DNA of 64,000 nt, taken from positions 1 to 64,000 of the forward strand of contig JBMNRA010000001.1 of NCBI GenBank assembly GCA_050944415.1, given 5' to 3'. The notes beneath the pieces are model-generated. The model was not told where the DNA came from, ran no database searches, and saw only the letters and a list, made by a program, of their open reading frames with translations. This document shows, piece after piece, positions 57,206-64,000 of this stretch; within the stretch, counting starts at the first letter, position 1, and every line of letters starts with the position of its first letter. A program made the position numbers and the translations under genes. The DNA comes from Ruminococcus_G sp050944415 (GTDB taxonomy: Bacteria > Bacillota > Clostridia > Lachnospirales > Lachnospiraceae).

Positions 57206-58051
57206 TTAAGACAAGCACATATTTTTCAACAGAATATCTTCTGAACAGAGATTTTTAATATAAAAGCAGTACTCCCCTTCTTCCGGCATTTGAATATCTG
57301 CTGAAAATTTCAACTGCTCCTGTTCCTCCAACTCCTCATAGATATAATCTGCAGGATAAAATTCTCCCTGATATATATATCCCATTTCCAGTGCCTGTTG
57401 AATTTTTATGCTGTGCTGCATGTAAAACAAACTTTCTGTCTGAAAAGACAGATGAATCTCTTCCTCCTTTTCCAAAGACCAGCCATGGAGAATCTCACTT
57501 TTCTCTTCTTTTGCAAAAGTAACCGTTCCTCCTATGGGAAGACTGATCTCTTCGGATGGTATCCCCCATTCCAGCTCCCGGATGATTCCCGTCCTCTCAC
57601 CGCTTCTCATAATAAAACCCCTGGAAGCTGTCACCGCAGTTACAGACAGTATAAAGACTGCGGCTATAAGAAGAAATATTCTTTTTCTTATCCGCCCCTC
57701 CTGATCTCCTATATCATATCGATCATAAACCCACAGCTGGGGCAGATGACAGATCACATCATCTTCTATAACCGTCTGTTCCCGCAGTTTTCTTTTCCGA
57801 TACAGATTAATCGCTGTATTCCGGACGACAATCAGCACAAAAGACCTTGTTCTGGCATCCTCAGCTTCCGGTATATCATCGAGCCGTGAAATTATCTTCA
57901 TAAAAGCATCATGAACACAATCCTGCGCGCCTGGATCATCTCCGAGAATCCGCAGCGCCGTACGGTACATCGGCTGATAATACCGCTGATAGATTTGCTG
58001 AAATTTATCTTTATCCCGGCTGGAATCCAGCATTGTCATATAAAAAAGCAT
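57206..58051 (-). CDS. Chimera: ECF sigma region 2 fused to an anti-sigma-like membrane protein
   Basis: 281 residues. Residues 1-105 are sigma-70 region 2 of an ECF factor: QRYYQPMYRTALRILGDDPG, QDCVHDAFMKII, SFVLIVVRNTAINLYRKRK. Region 4, which recognises -35, is absent. Instead, from about 118 the protein has a membrane segment (KRIFLLIAAVFILSVTAVTA) and an extracytoplasmic domain ending EEGEYCFYIKNLCSEDILLK. Adjacent sigma and anti-sigma genes are common, so an in-frame deletion between such a pair would produce this. ATG 58051 follows GAGGGGGAA. Probably not a functional sigma factor. Confidence 0.8.
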   Translation of the reverse strand: MLFYMTMLDSSRDKDKFQQIYQRYYQPMYRTALRILGDDPGAQDCVHDAFMKIISRLDDIPEAEDARTRSFVLIVVRNTAINLYRKRKLREQTVIEDDVICHLPQLWVYDRYDIGDQEGRIRKRIFLLIAAVFILSVTAVTASRGFIMRSGERTGIIRELEWGIPSEEISLPIGGTVTFAKEEKSEILHGWSLEKEEEIHLSFQTESLFYMQHSIKIQQALEMGYIYQGEFYPADYIYEELEEQEQLKFSADIQMPEEGEYCFYIKNLCSEDILLKNMCLS

Positions 58052-58073
58052 CGTACATTCCCCCTCAGACTGA

Positions 58074-58123
58074 TAAAAAAATCCTCTTATTGTTTATTTT
58101 TTATAACAAACAACAAGAGGATT
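58074..58123 (-). terminator. Terminator of the NUDIX/phosphoesterase unit
   Basis: AATCCTCTT and AAGAGGATT form the stem base, with further pairing inside; a T-run follows on the minus strand. It lies just after the NUDIX gene stop. Confidence 0.75.
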
Positions 58124-58132
58124 CTATGACAT

Positions 58133-58669
58133 TTACCGCAGCATTTTCAGTTCTTCCAGAGAGATACAGTTGGGAATGCTCCCCTTTTCCACCGCATACA
58201 CACATTCCCGGTAATCCATCCACATAACGGACTCCACTTCTTCTTTCTGCAGACGCAGTTTTGCGATATCAATCTCTTTCCACAAAAGATACACCCGGCT
58301 GACCTGGCGATCCCGGAACATTCTGCCGTGAAATTCTTCCTCCCAGCAGATATGCCGGATTCCCCGGTCCAGCAGCTCTTCCGGACGGGCTGTAACGCCC
58401 AGTTCCTCCTCAAGCTCCCGCAGGGCGGATTCCAGATACCCGCACCCCGCCGGGATATGACCGGCAGATGAAATATCATAACATCCGGGATGGGAATCTT
58501 TGTTCATGCTGCGTTTCTGAAGCAGCAGATCCATCCCGCTCTTTTTATTCTTTCGGGCAATCCACACATGAGAAGTTCTGTGAAGCAGGCCTTCCCGGTG
58601 AACCAGATTCCTCTCTTTCGTCTCGCCGGTGGGATTTCCCTGTTCATCCACAATATCCAGTAATTCCAT
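58133..58669 (-). CDS. NUDIX hydrolase (IDI-like)
   Basis: 178 residues from ATG 58669. Starts MELLDIVDEQGNPTGETKER and carries the Nudix-type segment GCGYLESALRELEEELGV; the SSAGHIPAG start of the box matches IPP-isomerase-like Nudix proteins (YfcD family). Cys in DISSAGHIPAGCGY is family-typical. Substrate uncertain. It starts 4 bp after the metallophosphoesterase stop, so the genes are coupled. Confidence 0.88.
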   Translation of the reverse strand: MELLDIVDEQGNPTGETKERNLVHREGLLHRTSHVWIARKNKKSGMDLLLQKRSMNKDSHPGCYDISSAGHIPAGCGYLESALRELEEELGVTARPEELLDRGIRHICWEEEFHGRMFRDRQVSRVYLLWKEIDIAKLRLQKEEVESVMWMDYRECVYAVEKGSIPNCISLEELKMLR

Positions 58670-58673
58670 AAAT

Positions 58674-59885
58674 TCAGCTCTCCTTTTCACTCCTGCCTTC
58701 AAAATGAACGGTAATGGAACAGATTTCCGCCTTCGTTCCCACCCGCATATTGGGACCAAAGACCCCCACGCCGGAAGTGACAATATTATGCATATCATCC
58801 TTTTTCAGATATCCGCAGGAATTCTCCCACATAATGGATGTGAGAATATTTCCCGGAAATATCTGCCCATCGTGAGTATGACCGCACAGATCCAGATCCA
58901 CACCTGCATCTGCCAGCTTCTGCAGCTCCCTGGGCTGGTGATCTATGACAAATACCGGTCTGGAAAGATCCATATCATCGGTGATTTCCTTCGGTGATTT
59001 TCTCTCTTCGATTCCCCGTCCGGGACGGCTTGCATCCGGACGTCCGTACAGATAGATTTCATTCTCAATCAGCACCGCCTCATCCTGCAGAAGGGTAATA
59101 CCCGCTTTTTCAAGAAATTCATCCATCCGGATATCACTCTGTTTCTTGTCTTCACCTTTAAAAGTAAAACCAGCCAGAATCTTTTCCTGAATATCATGGT
59201 TGCCATAGCAGGCATAAATACCGTACCTGCTTTTGATTCCCTGAAGGATGGAAATCAGTTTTTCCGGATCTTTCAGAGCCTCATATTCATTGTCAAAAAT
59301 ATCTCCGGCTATCACCACAAGATCCGGATTCTCCCGATTAATTTTCTCCACCATCTGTTCCATCTGCCGGCAGCCGATATTATATCCCATATGAAGATCC
59401 GCTGCCAGAACTACTTTCATATTATGAAATGTCTCTGTTTTCTTTTGTACGGTAATCTCATAATCTGTAGTACGGATCATCCGGGCGTTTATCACACCCC
59501 AGATGCTCACCGCCGCAACAATCAGAATACAGGCACACCCGGCAATGGCAAAAGTTTTGGATGAACGTATTTTCTCCTGATTGAGCCACCCGCAGCGCTT
59601 CAGTATCAAACCCAGAAGTTCCGCCGCCAGTATTACCATCACCGCATAAGCCAGAACCCCCAGCCAGTAATTGCCAATATGCATGAAGAACCGCTGTAAT
59701 TCTCCCGGCGGAAGCAGAAATCCAACCAGCAGGGCGCTGGCAAAAAACAGATATACCGCCATCACCAGAAAACGAATCCAGATTTTATCCATGCCGGTAT
59801 TTACTGCACTCATCCAACAAAACAGACGCCACACAAGATAACCATTAATCAGAAGATATACCGGCGATAAAAAAACTGCTGTCAT
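58674..59885 (-). CDS. Membrane-anchored metallophosphoesterase (YkuE-like)
   Basis: 403 residues. Four N-terminal membrane segments (LINGYLVWRLFCWMSAVNTG to IAGCACILIVAAVSIWGVIN) precede a calcineurin-like phosphoesterase domain with KVVLAADLHMGYNIG, VVIAGDIFDN, CYGNHDIQEK and LCGHTHDGQIFPGN. This is the YkuE/UDP-diacylglucosamine-type branch; the active site should be on the outer face given the anchor, and the natural substrate is unknown. Starts 3 bp after the upstream membrane gene ends. Confidence 0.9.
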   Translation of the reverse strand: MTAVFLSPVYLLINGYLVWRLFCWMSAVNTGMDKIWIRFLVMAVYLFFASALLVGFLLPPGELQRFFMHIGNYWLGVLAYAVMVILAAELLGLILKRCGWLNQEKIRSSKTFAIAGCACILIVAAVSIWGVINARMIRTTDYEITVQKKTETFHNMKVVLAADLHMGYNIGCRQMEQMVEKINRENPDLVVIAGDIFDNEYEALKDPEKLISILQGIKSRYGIYACYGNHDIQEKILAGFTFKGEDKKQSDIRMDEFLEKAGITLLQDEAVLIENEIYLYGRPDASRPGRGIEERKSPKEITDDMDLSRPVFVIDHQPRELQKLADAGVDLDLCGHTHDGQIFPGNILTSIMWENSCGYLKKDDMHNIVTSGVGVFGPNMRVGTKAEICSITVHFEGRSEKES

Positions 59886-59888
59886 CTT

Positions 59889-61646
59889 TTATATATTCCT
59901 TTCCGTCTGACCCTCTGTCCGGATTCCCGCATCGTAATCAGTAATCCCTTTTCCGGTATTTGGAAAACGCGAAGAATACACCGCATCTCCCACAAACAGG
60001 AACAGCAGTGCAAAACATACGGGAACCAGAATTTTCCCTCTGATTTTTCTGATCAGATTGTCTAGTACCGGTGCTGCCAGATAAACAAATGCCATCCCCC
60101 CCACACCAAACACAAACAGTCCTTCCGCACAAATTCGCCCGTTCAGATTCAGAAAGTATCCGCTGTAATCCCACCACTTCTGTCCGTTATGAGTAACTTC
60201 CAGAAAATAAGAAGTAGAGTATTCTACTACTCCGCACAGGAAAATAATGCATAAAAATTCTATCGCCGGGTGTCTGCGGATTCTGTGAAGCAGTGTCAGA
60301 ATCAGAACGCCTCCACTTCCATAAATAGGAAGCCATGGACCGTGAAGGACGCCGCGGTTCACAAAATCTCCATCTGCAATCAAATGGAGACTTACTTCCC
60401 ACATCCAACCTACAAAGGAAAAAATAAAAAACAGTACTATCAGCGACCATATAGAATAATGGCGCAGATAATGAATAATCTCTGCCCACTTCCTTTTTTC
60501 TTCTTCTCTGACCGGAAACAATCTGCCAGGGTAAATTTTCTTTTCCACAGCCGCTTTCAGTACCTGTATCTGAATCTGGCGTGCCTGGCTCTCTTCATAA
60601 GCCCGCTCTTTTTCACTATATTTAAATAAAATTCCCAGATTATCCGCAAAAAACTTCTGTATACCTGTAAGCTCCTGAAGCCTTTCTTCCGGCTGTGCCA
60701 TAGCGGCGATAACATCCCCGTAAGCCGTCTGAATGGCCTCGTCTCCCGGAACCTCATACAGATACCGGTCATTAAGCATATGGATATTTTCCACTTTATT
60801 CTCGCGGGCCATTTTTCTTAAACGGACATAGTATTCACAGAAAGCTGCCGCCCGGTACGGACTTGTATACAATACATCTGTCAGACCGAAGGTTACAAAC
60901 CCCAGAAGATACCAGCCGACAAAAGACAGATCCAACATGAAACATTCCCATTTATGTCCCTTCATCATTCTCCGTGATAAAGTGATAGCTTCCCTGGCTG
61001 TCATATTGGGATTCTCCGCCACAATATAAGGAACCAGAAAATAGGAATAATGTTTGATAATACCTCCGATCACCGTAAGAGACCAAAGAAATCTGAAAAT
61101 CCACTCCACAAAAAGAACCCGGGCCGTCCGGCACCACCTTTTAATTCTCAGCAGGAACAGGAAACGCTGAATAGGAACTTTCTCATAGCAGCGTCCTTCC
61201 AGAAAAATCCGCGCTGAGACTACGCAAAACAGATTCTGAACAAAAAGCCAGAACCCAAATACTATAACCAGACCGGCCAGCACCAAAAACCATTCCCCTG
61301 CTGTCTCGGAACCCGCGAATGAATTAATCGCGGATACCAGCCGCATTTCAAAAGAACCGGAAGTGAAACCATTGATAAGCGGTCCCAACACGCCCCGACT
61401 GGCTCCGCCTTCCTGTTTTCCTGCCCCGTTTTGTTCGATCAGATCCGCCAGACCGTATTCTTCATGAGTACTTCCTGCATCTACAACAGACTCATCTGCC
61501 GCTTCATCCGGCGAGTACAGATGAATCATATTATCAAAATTCGAGGACTCGGAACCCAGGAATAATGCAATCAGACATACTGCCACAAACAGCAGATAAT
61601 GTTTCTTCAAAGATTTTCTGGCATGTGTTTTTAATTCTTTTCTCAT
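59889..61646 (-). CDS. DUF975-like plus CmpB-like (PF06541-type) membrane fusion protein
   Basis: 585 residues. The N-terminal ~300 residues resemble DUF975 membrane proteins (SLKKHYLLFVAVCLIALFLG; NPNMTAREAITLSRRMMKGH is their signature). The C-terminal part (about 400-570) resembles the CmpB-type putative ABC-transporter permease family: VGWMWEVSLHLIADGDFVNR, GVLHGPWLPIYGSGGVL. About ten hydrophobic segments. Two families joined in one gene; transport function not shown. Operon with the metallophosphoesterase and NUDIX genes. Confidence 0.78.
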   Translation of the reverse strand: MRKELKTHARKSLKKHYLLFVAVCLIALFLGSESSNFDNMIHLYSPDEAADESVVDAGSTHEEYGLADLIEQNGAGKQEGGASRGVLGPLINGFTSGSFEMRLVSAINSFAGSETAGEWFLVLAGLVIVFGFWLFVQNLFCVVSARIFLEGRCYEKVPIQRFLFLLRIKRWCRTARVLFVEWIFRFLWSLTVIGGIIKHYSYFLVPYIVAENPNMTAREAITLSRRMMKGHKWECFMLDLSFVGWYLLGFVTFGLTDVLYTSPYRAAAFCEYYVRLRKMARENKVENIHMLNDRYLYEVPGDEAIQTAYGDVIAAMAQPEERLQELTGIQKFFADNLGILFKYSEKERAYEESQARQIQIQVLKAAVEKKIYPGRLFPVREEEKRKWAEIIHYLRHYSIWSLIVLFFIFSFVGWMWEVSLHLIADGDFVNRGVLHGPWLPIYGSGGVLILTLLHRIRRHPAIEFLCIIFLCGVVEYSTSYFLEVTHNGQKWWDYSGYFLNLNGRICAEGLFVFGVGGMAFVYLAAPVLDNLIRKIRGKILVPVCFALLFLFVGDAVYSSRFPNTGKGITDYDAGIRTEGQTERNI

Positions 61647-61719
61647 TATTTCTCCCCTTCATGTATTGCTATTTCAATCATACATGATTTTCCGGGTAAT
61701 GCAAGTCATATCACTTAAT

Positions 61720-63177
61720 TCATGTATTTCTGTCCCGTCCTTTTCTCGTCTCAACGGGATTTTCGCCAAAATATTTCTTAAAAGCCGATGAAAAATAACT
61801 GTCGTTATTAAATCCGGTTTTTCCGGCAATCTCTGTTACCGACAGTTTCGTAGTCACCAACAGACGATAAGCTTCTTCCATCCGGATTTTCTGTAAAAAT
61901 TCAGAAAATTTATATCCTGTTTCCTTTTTAAATCTCCGGCTGAAATATTCGGCATTTAAATGGATCTGCTCAGCTACATCTGCAAGCATAATGTTTTTTT
62001 CAAAATTATTTTCCACGTAGGCAATAGCACTGCTGACCGCCTCAGAGTATGCCGTTGCTCTCTGTTCTTCTTTTCTGTCCGCTTCTTCCAGGTACTCAAA
62101 AAGCTGTTCCACTTTTATGGAATTATAAATTGCATCCAGATTCATATCCATTCCGCTCTTCAGGCGATAATCCGTAAGAATGTCGTGAAGACTTTTTTTC
62201 AGCAAGCCTACCTCCACGTTATTCTCAGCGGCATAAGATACCAGCTGATTCAGATTCCAAAACATCTTCCGATACTTGCCCTCAGAAATCAGACGATAGG
62301 CCTGTCCTGCGAAATTCTGAATTTCCCGCCTCTGCTCCATGGAAATCCGTCCGGTTTCAGACGCTGCTCCTTTCTTTCCATAATAAACCATACTGTAAGA
62401 ATCCAGTGCTTCTGTCACTGCCTTTTTCAGCATATTAACTTTATAATAGACCGCACTGACACCCACAGGTCCCTCAATTCTGTTTCTGAGTTTTCCGATC
62501 ATTCCATAAACATCTTCCCTCAGCCGGTTTCCCGATGATCTGATCAGGTTTGCTATCATAATCAGATTGGTATCATGATAAGGAAATATTTCCTGGTTTT
62601 CCAGCAGAGATGATTTAAACGTCACAATTCTTTCACGATTTTCCTCTGAATCAGTCAATGCCACAGCAAGAAATTCTTTATCTTTTAAAAATATTTTATG
62701 TTTTTCCAGATCATAAGTATTGAAAAGAAGCGTCCCCTCCTCTTTCATAAGCCGGATAAAAAAAGCGTTGCTTTCAAAATGGTGCAGTGATTTCTGCAGA
62801 TTTTTCTCTCTTCTTTCACTGGCTGATTTCAACAGATTTTCCAGAAACAAGGGGGAGATTTCATCCTTCAAAATATAATTATCCGCCTGCAGTTTGATGG
62901 CCTCCCTTGCAAATTCAAAATCACTGTGACAGGTGAGCATAAATACGTCAATGTCCGGATAAGTCTCCTTTATTTTTTTCAGCAATTCCAGCCCTGTCAT
63001 TTTAGGCATAGTAATATCCGCAAATACCAGATCAGGTTTTCTCTGTTCTATGATTTCCAGCGCTTTTCTTCCGGAACCTACGCTGCCGATCACTTCATAG
63101 TCGCCGCTGCAGCTCTCTATCATCCGGGAAATATATTTCCGAATGGGAACTTCGTCATCCACGATCAGGATTTTCAT
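61720..63177 (-). CDS. Response regulator, YesN type (receiver plus AraC HTH)
   Basis: 485 residues. Receiver domain: KILIVDDEVPIRKYISRMIE with the phospho-acceptor Asp in PDLVFADITMPKM and Lys in NYILKDEISPLF. The C-terminus has two AraC helix-turn-helix motifs: NIMLADVAEQIHLNAEYFSR and EIAGKTGFNNDSYFSSAFKK. Typically controls adjacent carbohydrate transporter genes; none is visible inside the window, so they would lie beyond the right edge. It starts inside the kinase gene's end. Confidence 0.93.
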   Translation of the reverse strand: MKILIVDDEVPIRKYISRMIESCSGDYEVIGSVGSGRKALEIIEQRKPDLVFADITMPKMTGLELLKKIKETYPDIDVFMLTCHSDFEFAREAIKLQADNYILKDEISPLFLENLLKSASERREKNLQKSLHHFESNAFFIRLMKEEGTLLFNTYDLEKHKIFLKDKEFLAVALTDSEENRERIVTFKSSLLENQEIFPYHDTNLIMIANLIRSSGNRLREDVYGMIGKLRNRIEGPVGVSAVYYKVNMLKKAVTEALDSYSMVYYGKKGAASETGRISMEQRREIQNFAGQAYRLISEGKYRKMFWNLNQLVSYAAENNVEVGLLKKSLHDILTDYRLKSGMDMNLDAIYNSIKVEQLFEYLEEADRKEEQRATAYSEAVSSAIAYVENNFEKNIMLADVAEQIHLNAEYFSRRFKKETGYKFSEFLQKIRMEEAYRLLVTTKLSVTEIAGKTGFNNDSYFSSAFKKYFGENPVETRKGRDRNT

Positions 63178-64000
63178 CCGCTTCCACCTCTTTTCTACAG
63201 TATACCGACATATAGTCGGAAAAACGCAGCGTAACCTCCGTCCCTATCTTTTCCTCGCTGTGAACGGAAATACCCGCTCTCTCCCCGTAAATCAGCTTCA
63301 GGCGGCTTGTCACATTCTGAAGGCCGACTCCGTGATGAGAATTTGGAGTTCTTTTTCCTTCCATTATCATGGTTACCTGCTCCTGCGTCATCCCTTCTCC
63401 ATTGTCGCTGGTGACAATCAGCAGATCCGGACCGCTTACATATACCCGAATCCTTATAGTGCCATTGTCTTCTTTTTCGGCAAATCCATGAAACAGAGCA
63501 TTGCCTACCACCGGCTGAAGAATCATCCTGGGAATCAGCACATGCCTGCACTCTTCATTCATATCCACTCTCAGCAGGAATTTTTTGTCAAACCGGTACT
63601 CCATAATGGCCATATAATGCATGACCAGTTCAATCTCGTCATAAACCGGCACAAACTGCTTGTCCACCATCATGGGAATTTTAAGCAGGGCATTAAAATC
63701 CTCCAGCATGGACATGGCTTTTTTATACTCGCCCAATGCGATAAGGCTTTTTAAGGTAAGCAGTGTATTGCGTACAAAGTGGGGCTCAATCTGGGCCTGC
63801 AGAAAATCAAATTCCGCTTTTCTCTTTTTTCTTTCATTGACTCTGATGTCATGAATCAGTTCCTCAATTCTCTCCAGCAGTTTGTTAAAACTCTCTGTAA
63901 TGATATTGATCTCCACATATTCCTGCTGAATGGGAATACCCGTCTGCTCATTTTGAGTTCCCAGCTGCAGATTTTTAATTTCCCGTGAAAAACCTGTCAG
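63155..64000 (-). CDS. Sensor histidine kinase, YesM type, 5' end beyond window
   Basis: The frame is open to base 64000, so the N-terminal sensor and membrane segments are outside. Visible is the His_kinase block DFLQAQIEPHFVRNTLLTLK (phospho-acceptor His), then the ATPase with ILQPVVGNALFHG (N-box), SDNGEGMTQEQV and HHGVGLQNVTSRLKLIYGE. Partner of the adjacent YesN regulator, with overlapping frames. The pair senses an extracellular signal that cannot be identified here. Confidence 0.92.
   Translation of the reverse strand: MTGFSREIKNLQLGTQNEQTGIPIQQEYVEINIITESFNKLLERIEELIHDIRVNERKKRKAEFDFLQAQIEPHFVRNTLLTLKSLIALGEYKKAMSMLEDFNALLKIPMMVDKQFVPVYDEIELVMHYMAIMEYRFDKKFLLRVDMNEECRHVLIPRMILQPVVGNALFHGFAEKEDNGTIRIRVYVSGPDLLIVTSDNGEGMTQEQVTMIMEGKRTPNSHHGVGLQNVTSRLKLIYGERAGISVHSEEKIGTEVTLRFSDYMSVYCRKEVEADENPDRG

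Overview
The window looks like a chromosomal segment of an anaerobic, spore-forming Firmicute, most likely a Lachnospiraceae member (Blautia/Mediterraneibacter-like). I infer this from the Clostridia-type sporulation and germination genes (spoIIID, spoIIR, a gerA-type operon, a DUF3794/LysM spore protein), the gene content and the AGGAGG ribosome-binding sites. No rRNA or tRNA gene was recognised. Protein families are assigned by motif recognition only; no database search was run.

Layout. Bases 1-4014 hold one end of a Tn7-like transposon (tnsA-tnsB-tnsC, leftward) that abuts the 3' end of guaA. Its target-selection gene tniQ is cut after about 27 codons by a fragment of an IS1182-type transposase. 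guaA (4178-5719) has its own promoter and terminator. Next come two CRISPR-like repeats around one 36-nt spacer, and a four-gene type I-C effector operon (cas3-cas5-cas8c-cas7) without cas1, cas2 or cas4. Its Cas3 keeps the HD nuclease residues but has lost key helicase residues.

The most striking region is 11.5-18.7 kb. The mother-cell sporulation regulator gene spoIIID is split in two. Codons 1-41 lie at 18521-18652 and the remaining 46 codons at 11549-11689, with its own terminator after them. About 6.84 kb of DNA sits between, carrying a large serine recombinase whose stop codon lies inside the left junction. The two junctions share a short imperfect core, and precise recombination there rebuilds an intact SpoIIID frame. 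This is the architecture of the skin element of sigK, but in spoIIID. The cargo is a NUDIX hydrolase, a PLD-helicase (DUF3427 type) and a DUF4143 ATPase.

From 18.8 to 22.7 kb are a decayed YitT/YczE-like membrane protein gene, an HPr-like protein, an AraC regulator, an Spx/ArsC-like protein, a YugP-like zinc protease and the 3' remnant of a group II intron. From 22.7 to 27 kb an operon encodes two paralogous membrane-anchored polysaccharide deacetylases and a membrane-anchored trigger-factor-like foldase. From 27 to 42.8 kb are spore and cell-envelope genes: murI, spoIIR, gerAA/AB/AC, a GntR regulator, ispE, a DUF3794/LysM protein, plsC, murF, ddl, an L,D-transpeptidase and an aminotransferase.

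From 44.4 to 57.1 kb a leftward operon encodes a surface-glycan pathway. RfbF/RfbG/RfbH-like enzymes make a CDP-3,6-dideoxyhexulose precursor. A ThDP enzyme and a reductase suggest a branched, yersiniose-like sugar. Two CapK-type adenylate-forming enzymes, a flippase and two glycosyltransferases complete it. The last 7 kb hold a sigma/anti-sigma chimera, a NUDIX hydrolase, a metallophosphoesterase, a large membrane protein and a YesM/YesN-type two-component system cut by the window edge.
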